Assembly: GCF_006402735.1 (NCBI RefSeq)
Contig: NZ_CP017174.1
Coordinates: 5,994,001 to 6,058,000 of the forward strand
Length of the DNA: 64,000 nucleotides
Direction: 5' to 3'
DNA from: Myxococcus xanthus
GTDB lineage: Bacteria > Myxococcota > Myxococcia > Myxococcales > Myxococcaceae
The position numbers and the translations under genes are program-made. The notes beneath the pieces were generated by a model. It did no database searches. It was not told the DNA's origin and worked only from the letters and a program-made list of their open reading frames with translations. Positions 1-8,017 of the stretch are shown here, piece after piece. The first letter of the stretch is position 1. The number at the start of each line of letters is the position of its first letter.

Positions 1-227
1 TCCATTCCTACCCGTCGGCGATACCGCGGATGACGCAGTCCATCCGGCAGGCCATCCAGGAGTTCGAACCGCGCCTGAAGAGCGTGGTGGTGCACTACAA
101 CGCGGACCCGGTGGACCCGACGGCGCTGCGCTTCGACATCACCGCCCAGTTGGCCACGCGGGATCGACGAGGCATGGTGCGTTTCCATACCCAGGTGCAC
201 CCGGGCGGACGCGTGGACCTGTGGTGA
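1..227 (+). CDS. tssE: Type VI secretion baseplate protein TssE (partial, C-terminal part)
   Basis: The reading frame is open from the window edge to TGA at 225-227; the N-terminus lies upstream. The visible part carries the gp25-like sequence QAIQEFEPRL followed by a short beta-rich tail, as in TssE, the lysozyme-like gp25 wedge protein of the T6SS baseplate. It acts in the cytoplasm with TssF, TssG and TssK to start sheath assembly. It lies 37 nt before tssF on the same strand, the usual tssE-F-G order, which supports the call. An internal ATG at position 30 is not the real start because the homologous frame continues upstream. Confidence 0.85.
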   Translation, partial: HSYPSAIPRMTQSIRQAIQEFEPRLKSVVVHYNADPVDPTALRFDITAQLATRDRRGMVRFHTQVHPGGRVDLW

Positions 228-264
228 GCTGGGTGAATCCAGGGGTGCGTGGCGGAGGGCGAGG

Positions 265-2016
265 ATGTTCAGCAAGTATTACCTGAGCGAGCTGTCGTAC
301 CTGCGGGAGATGGGACGGGCCTTCGGGCTGGCCAACCCCTCTGTCGCGGGCCTGTTGGTGGAGCGCGGCGCGGACCCGGACGTGGAGCGGCTGCTGGAAG
401 GCTTCGCGTTCCTCGCGGCCCGCATCCGCGAGCGCGTGGACGACGACGTGCCGGAGCTGGTGCACGGACTCACCGAGCTGCTGCTGCCGCACTACCTGCG
501 CCCGCTGCCGGCCTCCACCATCGTCGAGTTCACCCCGCACCTGCGTGCGCTGCGCGGCCGCTCACGGCTTGCCGCCGGGGCGGAGGTGGCGTCCCAGCCG
601 ATTGACGGCACCAGTTGCGTCTTCCGCACCACCACGGACGTGGACCTGCTGCCGGTGCAGCTCACCGACGCGCTCCTGGACCGGTCGTCCATCACCGCGC
701 CGGTGCTGCGCCTCTATTTCCAGACGACGGAGCAGGGCCGCGCGGAGGTGTTCCGCGAGCAAGGCCTGCGCCTGTTCATCCACGCCGACCTGTCCGCCGC
801 GTCGGTGGTGCTGCTGTGGCTGCTCCGCTACTGCCGCCAGGTGCGCGTGCGCGGCGCGTCTGGACAGGGAGACGGCATCAAGCTTCCGGTGAATGCCATC
901 CAACCGGTGGGCTTCCACCGGGACTTCAAGCTGCTGCCCTGGCCGCGTGCCAGTGAGGGCTACCGGCACCTCCAGGAGTACCTGACGCTGCCGGAGAAGT
1001 TCCTGTTCTTCGAGGTGCGCGGGCTGGACGCCGCCGCCGGGCTGAAGGAGGACCGCTTCGAGATTGCCTTCCACCTGGAGCGGCCGCCGCCCCTGGATGC
1101 GCGCATCCACCGGGAGATGTTCCGGCTGCATTGCGCCCCCGTGGTGAACCTCTTCAGCGTGCCGGCGGACCCCATCCTCCACCGCACGCTGGACCGGGAG
1201 CACCTGCTGCGCGCGTCCGACCTGCCCCCCAACCACGCGGAGGTGTACTCGGTGGACTCGGTGACGGGCCTGAAGGCCGGGCGCAACGAGCGGCGCGTCT
1301 ACCGGCCCTTCTACGAGTTCACCCACACCGCGGGCGGGGACGCCGAGCAGTCCTTCTATCGGCTGCGCCGGGCGCCTTCGCCGCTGGACGAAGGAATCGA
1401 CACGTACATCACCCTGGAGACGCCGCGGAACATCGCGCCGGAGGTCAACGCCGAGGAAGCGCTGTCCATGGACCTGACGTGCACCAACCGCTCGCTGCCC
1501 TCGCGGCTGCAGGTGGGTGACTTGACGGCGTCCACCTCCGCCAGCCCCACGCAGGCGAAGTTCAAGAACATCTCCCCGGTGAGCCGGCCCGCGCGCGCGC
1601 CGCTGGGCACCGAACTGCACTGGCGGCTCCTGTCGCACCTGGCCATCAACCAGCACTCGCTGGCGGACGCGGCCGCGCTGCGGCGGCTGATGGACCTGTA
1701 CAACTTCCATTCGCTCACCGACAACCTGGCGGCGCGCGCCAGCCGCCTGCGCATCAACGCCATCCGCGCGGTGGAGACGAAGCCGGTGACGCGCTTCCTG
1801 GAGGGCGCGCCGCTGCGGGGCCACCGCACCCGGGTGGACCTGGACGAAGAGAACTTCATGGGCGTGGGCGATTCGTTCCTCTTCGGCTCCGTGCTGGAGG
1901 AACTGCTCGCCTCCCACGTCACCATCAACTCCTTCAACGAGCTGAGCATCCGGCTTCACCCCTCGCAGACGGAGTTCGCGTGGCTTCCGAGGAACGGCTC
2001 CCAGACGCTTTTGTAG
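265..2016 (+). CDS. tssF: Type VI secretion baseplate subunit TssF
   Basis: 583 residues, close to the usual ~600 of TssF (VasA/ImpG family). The N-terminus MFSKYYLSELSYLREMG and the following stretch on 'GL' and 'LLPHY' segments are typical of the family. TssF forms the T6SS baseplate wedge with TssG, TssE and TssK on the cytoplasmic face of the inner membrane. ATG at 265 is preceded by a purine-rich GGCGGAGGGCGAGG stretch that can act as ribosome binding site. The gene overlaps tssG by 37 nt, which suggests coupled translation. Nothing in it looks broken. Confidence 0.95.
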   Translation: MFSKYYLSELSYLREMGRAFGLANPSVAGLLVERGADPDVERLLEGFAFLAARIRERVDDDVPELVHGLTELLLPHYLRPLPASTIVEFTPHLRALRGRSRLAAGAEVASQPIDGTSCVFRTTTDVDLLPVQLTDALLDRSSITAPVLRLYFQTTEQGRAEVFREQGLRLFIHADLSAASVVLLWLLRYCRQVRVRGASGQGDGIKLPVNAIQPVGFHRDFKLLPWPRASEGYRHLQEYLTLPEKFLFFEVRGLDAAAGLKEDRFEIAFHLERPPPLDARIHREMFRLHCAPVVNLFSVPADPILHRTLDREHLLRASDLPPNHAEVYSVDSVTGLKAGRNERRVYRPFYEFTHTAGGDAEQSFYRLRRAPSPLDEGIDTYITLETPRNIAPEVNAEEALSMDLTCTNRSLPSRLQVGDLTASTSASPTQAKFKNISPVSRPARAPLGTELHWRLLSHLAINQHSLADAAALRRLMDLYNFHSLTDNLAARASRLRINAIRAVETKPVTRFLEGAPLRGHRTRVDLDEENFMGVGDSFLFGSVLEELLASHVTINSFNELSIRLHPSQTEFAWLPRNGSQTLL

Positions 2017-3023
2017 AAACGGCCCAGAAGCTGGCCGAGCTGGCGCCCCGGGTGAGCTTCTTCCCCCTGGTGGCGTTCCTGGAGCGGCTGACGTCGCAGG
2101 CCACCCGCGTGGGCGGCTCGGGGCCCGTCAACGAGGAGATGATTCGCTTCCGGCACGACCCGTCCCTGGGGTTCCCCTCGGGCGACGTGTCGTCCGTGAC
2201 GCTGCACCACGTGCCAGTGCGGGCGGAGGACCCGTATTCGAAGCGGCCGCTCTTCGAGGTGGTGACACGCTTCCTGGGCCTGACGGGCTCGGTGAGTCCC
2301 CTGCCCCATTACCTGGCCGAGGAAGTGGCGCAGGAGGACCCGGACCACCCGGTACGGCGCGAGTTCCTGGACCTCTTCCACCACCGGCTGCTGTCGCTGC
2401 TGTACCGCATCGAGTCGAAGTACCGCGTCACCAGCGAGACAGACACCTCCTTCTCGGACCAGTGGTCCCGGCGTCTGCTGGCGCTGGGCGGGTTCGACAC
2501 CTACGAGAAGCCCCTGGAGGGCACACTGCCCACCTGGCGTCTGCTGCGGATCGCCCCGCTGCTGGCCAGCCGGGCGAGGACGTCCGAGCAGTTGGAGGTC
2601 GCGCTCGAGGACGTGCTGGGCGACGACCTGGAGGGCGCGCGGGTGTCAGTGCGCCAGTTCGTGGGCCGCTGGGTGGACATCGACGCCCGGGCGCGGCTGG
2701 GCCACTCCAACCACCAGCTGGGGCGCAACATGCTGCTGGGCGGCAAGGCCTTCGACCGGACGGGGAAGATTCAAATCCACATCCGGCCGCTGCCGCCGCG
2801 CGCCTACAAGCGGCTGATGCAGGAAGGGGACCTGCTGCCGCTGGTGCGCGAGGTGGTGGCCCTCTTCGTGAGGGACCCCCTGGAGTACGATTTGGAGCTG
2901 GGGCTCACCGAAGGCGTGCAGCACCAGTTCCGGCTCTCCAGCCGGGAGCCGAGTCAGCTCGGGCGGGACACGTGGCTGGGCCTGAGTCAGCAGACGCAGA
3001 TGAGTGTCCCCGTGGTGAAATGA
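1980..3023 (+). CDS. tssG: Type VI secretion baseplate subunit TssG
   Basis: 347 residues, normal for TssG (VasB/ImpH family). Family-like stretches are the N-terminal PRVSFFPLVAFLERL, the central FLDLFHHRLLSLLYR and the C-terminal GRNMLLGGKAFDRTGKI. It pairs with TssF in the baseplate wedge. The start is GTG at 1980, with GGAG six bases upstream (1971-1974), inside the end of tssF. There is an 83-nt gap before tssH. T6SS genes E, F, G and H are all on the plus strand here and probably one transcription unit. Confidence 0.93.
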   Translation: MASEERLPDAFVETAQKLAELAPRVSFFPLVAFLERLTSQATRVGGSGPVNEEMIRFRHDPSLGFPSGDVSSVTLHHVPVRAEDPYSKRPLFEVVTRFLGLTGSVSPLPHYLAEEVAQEDPDHPVRREFLDLFHHRLLSLLYRIESKYRVTSETDTSFSDQWSRRLLALGGFDTYEKPLEGTLPTWRLLRIAPLLASRARTSEQLEVALEDVLGDDLEGARVSVRQFVGRWVDIDARARLGHSNHQLGRNMLLGGKAFDRTGKIQIHIRPLPPRAYKRLMQEGDLLPLVREVVALFVRDPLEYDLELGLTEGVQHQFRLSSREPSQLGRDTWLGLSQQTQMSVPVVK

Positions 3024-3106
3024 GTCGTTAGAGCAGGCGGGCGCGAGGCGCGGGGATTTACGTCGCCGGGGCGCGCCCGATATACCGTCCACCACCGCTG
3101 TCATTT

Positions 3107-5764
3107 TTGGGGGCTCCCATTCGCGTCGATCCGAAAGCGCTCGTCCGTCGCCTGACGCCCACCTCTACCCGTCTGCTCGAGGCCGCCGTGGCCCGGGCCA
3201 GCGCGGGACGGTTCTATGAAATCGTCCCGGAGCACATGCTGGTGCAGATGCTGGAGCCGGAGGATTCCGACGTCGCGCGCATCCTCCAGCAGTTCGGCGT
3301 GGACCGCCGGCACCTGCTGGCCAGCATGGAGCGCGCCCTCCAGGGCCTGCGCGCGGGCAGCTCCGGCCGGCCCGTCTTCTCCGAGACGCTGTTCCAGTGG
3401 TTCGAGGAAGCGTGGCTCCTGGCCTCCGTGGAGCAGGGCGCCACGCGGTTGCGCTCGGGCCTGCTGTTCGCCCAGTTCGTCAGCCGGCGCGCGCGCTACA
3501 CCGCGGAGCTGTTCCCCGAGCTGGACGCCATCAGCCGCGACGAGCTGATGAGCTCGCTGGACGTGGTGCTGCGGCCCTCGCCCGAGAATGTCGAGGTCGC
3601 CTCCGCGGATGCCGCCGCCAGTGGCGCATCAGGAGGCGCGGCCGGTGGCGCTGGCGGCCGTGGGGATGAAGCCCTCAAGCGCTTCGCCACGTCCTTCACG
3701 GGCCGGGTGCGCGAGGGGAAGATTGACCCCATCTTCGGCCGGCACCGCGAAATCCGGCAGATGGTGGACATCCTCTCCCGCCGCCGGAAGAACAACCCCA
3801 TCCTGGTGGGCGAGCCCGGCGTGGGCAAGACGGCGCTGGTGGAAGGCCTGGCCTGGGCCATCGTCCGGGGCGAGGTGCCCGACGCGCTGAAGAACGTGGA
3901 GCTGCTGGGGCTGGACCTGGGCCTGCTCCAGGCGGGCGCGGGCGTGCGCGGGGAGTTCGAGAACCGCCTCAAGGCCGTCATCTCCGAGGTGAAGGCCTCC
4001 CCCACCCCCATCATCCTGTTCATCGACGAGGCGCACACCATCATCGGCGCGGGCGGCTCGCAGGGCGGCACGGACGCGTCCAACCTGCTCAAGCCGGCGC
4101 TGGCGCGCGGCGAGCTGCGCACGCTCGCGGCCACCACCTGGGCCGAGTACAAGAAGTACTTCGAGAAGGACGCCGCGCTGGAGCGGCGCTTCCAGCCGGT
4201 GAAGGTGGAGGAGCCCAGCGAGGAGGACGCGGAGCTGATGCTGCGCGGCCTGCGCCCCACGTACGAAGCAGCCCACGGCGTCATCATCCGCGACGAAGCC
4301 GTCGTCGCCGCGGTGCGCCTGTCCAGCCGGTACATCTCCGGCCGGCAGCTCCCGGACAAGGCGGTGGACCTGCTCGACACGTCCGCGGCCCGCGTGAAGA
4401 TTGAGCTGTCCACCCGGCCCGAGGAGCTGGTGCAGTTGGACCAGGAGATTTCGGCGCTGGAGCGCGAGCGCGACACGCGCAAGCGCGACCTCGCCGAGGG
4501 CACGGGCGGCCCGGACGAACAGACGTCCCTGGAGGCCGCCGAGGCGAAGCTGAGCGCCACGGTGGATGCACGTGCCACGCTGCATGCGCGCTGGGAGACG
4601 GAGCGCACGGCCGTCGCGGCGCTGATGGAGGCCCGCAAGGCCCTGCGCGAGGCCGCTCCGGACACGGACTCCGCGCCACTGAAGGCGGCCGTGGACGAAG
4701 CGGCGGCGAAGCTGGCGGCCACGCGCGGCGAGGTGCCGCTGGTGCACGCGGACGTGGACGCGGACATCGTCGCGCGGGTGGTGGCGGGCTGGACGGGCGT
4801 GCCCGTCGGGAAGATGCGCAGCGACCTGCTGGAGTCGGTGCTCAACCTGGAGGACAAGCTCCGGGGCCGGGTGCGGGGCCAGGAGGCGGCGCTGAAGAAG
4901 GTGGCGGAAATCATCCGCATCTCCCAGGCCGGCATCCGCAACCCGGACACGCCCATTGGCGTGATGCTCTTCGTGGGCCCCAGCGGCGTGGGCAAGACGG
5001 AGACGGCGCTGGCGCTGGCGGACGCGCTCTACGGCGGCGAGCGCTTCATGACGACGCTCAACATGAGCGAGTTCCAGGAGAAGCACACGGTGAGCCGGCT
5101 CATCGGCTCGCCGCCGGGCTACGTGGGCTACGGCGAGGGCGGCCTGCTGACGGAGGCCGTGCGTCAGCGGCCCTACTCCGTCGTGCTGCTGGACGAGTGC
5201 GAGAAGGCCGACCTGGAGGTGATGAACCTCTTCTACCAGGTGTTCGACAAGGGCTCGCTGACGGACGGCGAGGGCCGCGCGGTGGACTTCAAGAACACCG
5301 TGCTCATCCTCACCAGCAACCTGGCCTCGGACCTGGTGATGCGGATGTTCGAGGACGGCGCGCAGCCCACCTCCGATGAGGTGCTGTCGGTGATTCGCCC
5401 CGCGCTCAGCCAGCACTTCAAGCCGGCCCTGCTGGCGCGCATGACCGTCGTCCCCTTCGGCCCGGTGCAGCGCGACGTGATGCGCCAGATTGCCGAGATG
5501 AAGCTGGCCAAGCTGGTGAGCCGGCTGCGCACGGCGCACAACGTGGAGACGACGCTGGCGCCAGAGCTGCTGGACGAGCTTGCGCGCCGCTGCACGGAGT
5601 CGGAGATGGGGGCGCGCAACATGGAGCAGATTCTCCAGGGCTCGCTGATGCCGGCGCTGTCCCGCGAGCTGCTGCAGCACCTGGTGAGCGGCGCGGTGCC
5701 CCCGAAGCTGCATGTGGCCCTGACCGAGGGAGGCGACTGGGACCTCCGGTTCGCCGAGGCCTGA
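3107..5764 (+). CDS. tssH: T6SS sheath-recycling AAA+ ATPase TssH (ClpV)
   Basis: HSP100 protein with two AAA+ modules; it pulls apart contracted TssB/TssC sheath so that subunits can be reused. The N-domain starts with LVRRLTPTSTRLLEAA, typical of the ClpV N-domain rather than ClpB. Walker A1 GEPGVGKT is near residue 235 and Walker B1 reads ILFIDEAH. The second module has GPSGVGKT near residue 623, an intact pore loop GYVGYGEGG and Walker B2 VLLDECEKA. A coiled-coil M region lies between. The frame opens at TTG 3107, but no ribosome binding site precedes it. ATT at 3119, with GGGGG at 3109-3113 just upstream, fits better, giving 881 residues; ATT starts are rare, so the start is open. It is followed after 8 nt by the lipoprotein gene. 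Confidence 0.93.
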   Translation: MGAPIRVDPKALVRRLTPTSTRLLEAAVARASAGRFYEIVPEHMLVQMLEPEDSDVARILQQFGVDRRHLLASMERALQGLRAGSSGRPVFSETLFQWFEEAWLLASVEQGATRLRSGLLFAQFVSRRARYTAELFPELDAISRDELMSSLDVVLRPSPENVEVASADAAASGASGGAAGGAGGRGDEALKRFATSFTGRVREGKIDPIFGRHREIRQMVDILSRRRKNNPILVGEPGVGKTALVEGLAWAIVRGEVPDALKNVELLGLDLGLLQAGAGVRGEFENRLKAVISEVKASPTPIILFIDEAHTIIGAGGSQGGTDASNLLKPALARGELRTLAATTWAEYKKYFEKDAALERRFQPVKVEEPSEEDAELMLRGLRPTYEAAHGVIIRDEAVVAAVRLSSRYISGRQLPDKAVDLLDTSAARVKIELSTRPEELVQLDQEISALERERDTRKRDLAEGTGGPDEQTSLEAAEAKLSATVDARATLHARWETERTAVAALMEARKALREAAPDTDSAPLKAAVDEAAAKLAATRGEVPLVHADVDADIVARVVAGWTGVPVGKMRSDLLESVLNLEDKLRGRVRGQEAALKKVAEIIRISQAGIRNPDTPIGVMLFVGPSGVGKTETALALADALYGGERFMTTLNMSEFQEKHTVSRLIGSPPGYVGYGEGGLLTEAVRQRPYSVVLLDECEKADLEVMNLFYQVFDKGSLTDGEGRAVDFKNTVLILTSNLASDLVMRMFEDGAQPTSDEVLSVIRPALSQHFKPALLARMTVVPFGPVQRDVMRQIAEMKLAKLVSRLRTAHNVETTLAPELLDELARRCTESEMGARNMEQILQGSLMPALSRELLQHLVSGAVPPKLHVALTEGGDWDLRFAEA

Positions 5765-5772
5765 GAGAACCC

Positions 5773-6867
5773 ATGAAACGAACGCTTCAGGCCTCCGCCG
5801 TCGCGCTGTCCCTGCTGGCCGGCTGCGCCACCGTGCCCAAGCCGTCGATGTGCTTTGCCGAGGCGGGCCCCAACGCGCGCTCCTTTCCCACGCCGGACAC
5901 CTGGTTCGCGCTGCTGCTCCACGGCTACGACAAGGACACGGGCGCCAACCCGCGCCCCAGCGTGGACTGCGCCGGCGCCCCGGTGTGGTGGCAGGACCCG
6001 GCCGCGGACGAGTGCGTGGAGGCCGGTCCGGACTCGCAGGCCCTGCCTCCCGCGGAGAAGCTCTCCGAGGAGGACCTCGTCTTGGAGACGCTCCAGGCGG
6101 GCCAGCGCTTGGTCTGGGTGCAGACGCGGCGCTTCACCAACGGCGAGGCCCTGGGCCCGGTGGCCCTGGTGGAGACCACCGAGCAGGGATTCCGAGTGGA
6201 GGCCCTGGGCTCGCTGCGCGCCATGGCGAAGCACACCAAGCTGCGCCTGGAGAAGGTGAAGGGCACGCAAATCCTCGTCGCGGAAGGTGACGCGTGCACC
6301 TCCGGCGACGAGGAGGTCTGCCGCCGGCACGCGCGCATCATGCCGCTGCGCACCAACCGCTTCTTCAGTGAGTCCGTCTCCAACGCGAGCCGCGCCTGCC
6401 TGGGCGCCGCGTGGTTCCCCCTCTCCAGGGAGATGACCTTCGAGCTGCCCAACGGGCTGCGCCGCAAGTTCGAGCTGACGTCCACCCTCACCTTCGCGGA
6501 GGACGGCATCAGCGTGCAGGAGCAGGTGCAGGTGAGCGACTCCGACCCGGCCCAGCCGGACGTGGCCCCGCGCCTCTACCGTCGTGCGCAGGACACGCGA
6601 GCCCTGGAGCTGGCGAACAACGCGTTGGTAGGCAACAAGGCGTCACTGTGGTCGCGCATGGTGGAGCAGCAGGTGCGCATTGGTGCCCGCGCGGTGCCAG
6701 AGGCCCCCATCTGGGCCATGCCCGCGAAGAAGGCCCCCATGGACACCGCGGCCCCGGAGGCGGCCAGCAAGGCGAAGGCCCCCGCGACGGCGGGCGCGGC
6801 CAGCCCACCCGCCAAGGCGGCGGCCAAGAAGCCCGCGGGCAGCACCGCGACGTCCAGCGGCCCTTGA
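5773..6867 (+). CDS. Lipoprotein of unknown function, last gene of the T6SS cluster
   Basis: 364 residues. The N-terminus has a lipoprotein signal peptide with lipobox LLAGC (Cys near residue 18), so it is likely exported and lipidated. No enzyme motif is recognised. The last ~45 residues are a low-complexity Ala/Lys/Pro tail, which may lie flexible in the periplasm or cell wall. It begins 8 nt after tssH and is followed by an intrinsic terminator, so it is probably co-transcribed with the T6SS genes. It is twice the length of the T6SS lipoprotein TssJ and shows no clear TssJ pattern, so a TssJ role is not claimed. Confidence 0.75.
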   Translation: MKRTLQASAVALSLLAGCATVPKPSMCFAEAGPNARSFPTPDTWFALLLHGYDKDTGANPRPSVDCAGAPVWWQDPAADECVEAGPDSQALPPAEKLSEEDLVLETLQAGQRLVWVQTRRFTNGEALGPVALVETTEQGFRVEALGSLRAMAKHTKLRLEKVKGTQILVAEGDACTSGDEEVCRRHARIMPLRTNRFFSESVSNASRACLGAAWFPLSREMTFELPNGLRRKFELTSTLTFAEDGISVQEQVQVSDSDPAQPDVAPRLYRRAQDTRALELANNALVGNKASLWSRMVEQQVRIGARAVPEAPIWAMPAKKAPMDTAAPEAASKAKAPATAGAASPPAKAAAKKPAGSTATSSGP

Positions 6868-6894
6868 TTCCAGGGCCTCATGGCCCCGCCACCG

Positions 6895-6939
6895 GCCCCC
6901 GTGAACCTTCGGTTTTCCGAAGCGCTCACGGGGGCTTTT
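6895..6939 (+). terminator. Intrinsic terminator after the T6SS cluster
   Basis: Perfect 10-bp inverted repeat, GCCCCCGTGA at 6895-6904 with TCACGGGGGC at 6926-6935, followed by TTTT. A second small hairpin (CTTCGG/CCGAAG, 6907-6922) sits in its loop. It lies 28 nt past the lipoprotein stop and before the hibernation factor gene, so it separates the two units. Confidence 0.85.
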
Positions 6940-7016
6940 CCTATTTGCGGCAAAAGCGTCACGACGACAGAGATAGAGGCGTGGGCCCATGGTGGGCCCC
7001 GGAAGGAGCGTCCTGG

Positions 7017-7382
7017 ATGCGAGTCGAAATCCGAGCCCGGAACATCCCCCTCACAGAGACCCTTCGAACCTACGCCGAGCGTCGCGTGCGCTTCGCCCTG
7101 GACCGGCTGTCCGACAGGGTGAAGGAAGTCGTCGTGCGACTGGAGGATGCCAACGGACCCAAGGGCGGCGTGGACCAGGTGTGCCGCGTGTCACTCCGGC
7201 TGGAGCACGGGCGGGAGCTGGCCATCGAGTCCTCGGACACGAACCTGCTGGCGGCCATCGACCGGACGCTGGAGCGCGCCAGCAACGCCGTCACGCGGGC
7301 GGTGGGCCGCGCGCAGCGCCAGGACGGCGCCCGGCTGCGTGACGCGGCCTGGCAGCCCGACGAGGCCGCCGCGCTGACATGA
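7017..7382 (+). CDS. hpf: Short-form ribosome hibernation promoting factor (HPF/YfiA family)
   Basis: 121 residues beginning MRVEIRARNIPLTETLR, with the family pattern of an amphipathic N-terminal strand, YAERRVRFALDRLSDRV helix and a basic second helix (TLERASNAVTRAVGRA). The family binds the 30S decoding region and silences or dimerises ribosomes in stationary phase. There is no long C-terminal dimerisation domain, so it is the short type. ATG at 7017 is chosen because GGAAGGAG lies at 7001-7008. It stands alone between two hairpins, so it is probably monocistronic. Confidence 0.85.
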   Translation: MRVEIRARNIPLTETLRTYAERRVRFALDRLSDRVKEVVVRLEDANGPKGGVDQVCRVSLRLEHGRELAIESSDTNLLAAIDRTLERASNAVTRAVGRAQRQDGARLRDAAWQPDEAAALT

Positions 7383-7393
7383 TGTGACGCAGG

Positions 7394-7421
7394 CACGGCC
7401 GCCCCTTTCCGGGCGGCCGTG
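7394..7421. terminator. Hairpin between hpf and the thioredoxin gene
   Basis: Perfect 11-bp inverted repeat CACGGCCGCCC (7394-7404) / GGGCGGCCGTG (7411-7421) with a 6-nt loop, 11 nt after the hpf stop. There is no T run after it, so it could be a weak terminator or an RNA-stabilising end. Confidence 0.55.
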
Positions 7422-7447
7422 GCCTGTCCCGAATCGAAAGGATGCAC

Positions 7448-7999
7448 ATGCAGGGCGGCACGGGGATGTTGGCGAGGCTGAAGTCCACCTGGGCCCGTGC
7501 CCGGGAGCGGCGATGGGTGCGCTGGGGCGTGGACCTGGCCGTGTTCGCCCTCCTCTTCTCGGCGGTGGCCGCGTGGCAGGCCCGGAACCTTCCCGGAGCG
7601 GGGACACCCGCGCCCGCCTTCGCCCTCCAAACGCTGACCGGTGACACCGTGCGGCTGGACGCGCTCCGCGGCAAGCCGGTGGTGCTGGCCTTCTGGGCCC
7701 CCTGGTGCGGCGTCTGCGGAATGGAGTCCTCCAACCTCTCGCAGCTGCGCAAGCTCGCGGGGGACTCCGCGCATGTGGTGTCCGTCGCCGTGGCCTACGA
7801 AGACGAGGATGCCGTGCGGCGCTTCGCCCGGGAGCACGCGGTGGACTACCCGGTGCTCCTCGGGGACGACGCCATCCAGTCCGCCTTTCGCGTGAACACA
7901 TTCCCCACCGTGTTCTTCCTCTCCTCGGAGGGGCGCGTGGAGCGCGCGGCGGTGGGCTACACCACCCTGGCCGGACTGTCCTGGCGGCTGGTGCTGTAG
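7448..7999 (+). CDS. Membrane-anchored TlpA/ResA-like thioredoxin
   Basis: 183 residues. A single membrane segment (about residues 27-42) follows a basic N-terminus, so the thioredoxin fold is expected outside the inner membrane. The redox motif is WCGVC (Cys87, Cys90) and the cis-proline loop reads TFPTVFFL. It probably reduces or exchanges disulfides in exported proteins, for example during cytochrome c maturation; the true partner is not shown here. ATG at 7448 is preferred over 7442 because AAAGG (7437-7441) has proper spacing only for the later ATG. Confidence 0.85.
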   Translation: MQGGTGMLARLKSTWARARERRWVRWGVDLAVFALLFSAVAAWQARNLPGAGTPAPAFALQTLTGDTVRLDALRGKPVVLAFWAPWCGVCGMESSNLSQLRKLAGDSAHVVSVAVAYEDEDAVRRFAREHAVDYPVLLGDDAIQSAFRVNTFPTVFFLSSEGRVERAAVGYTTLAGLSWRLVL

Positions 8000-8017
8000 C
8001 CCTGGCTCACGCCGCGC

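Noticed and set aside
562..1959. Long antisense ORF opposite tssF (465 codons), and similar long shadows at 3629-5713 minus, 11440-13590 plus and 25873-27654 plus
   Set aside because: They mirror strongly coding genes with GC-rich third positions, show His/Arg/Gly-rich low-complexity products and no domains.
5773..6867. Calling the T6SS-linked lipoprotein TssJ
   Set aside because: It is about twice the length of TssJ with an Ala/Lys-rich tail and no clear transthyretin-like pattern.
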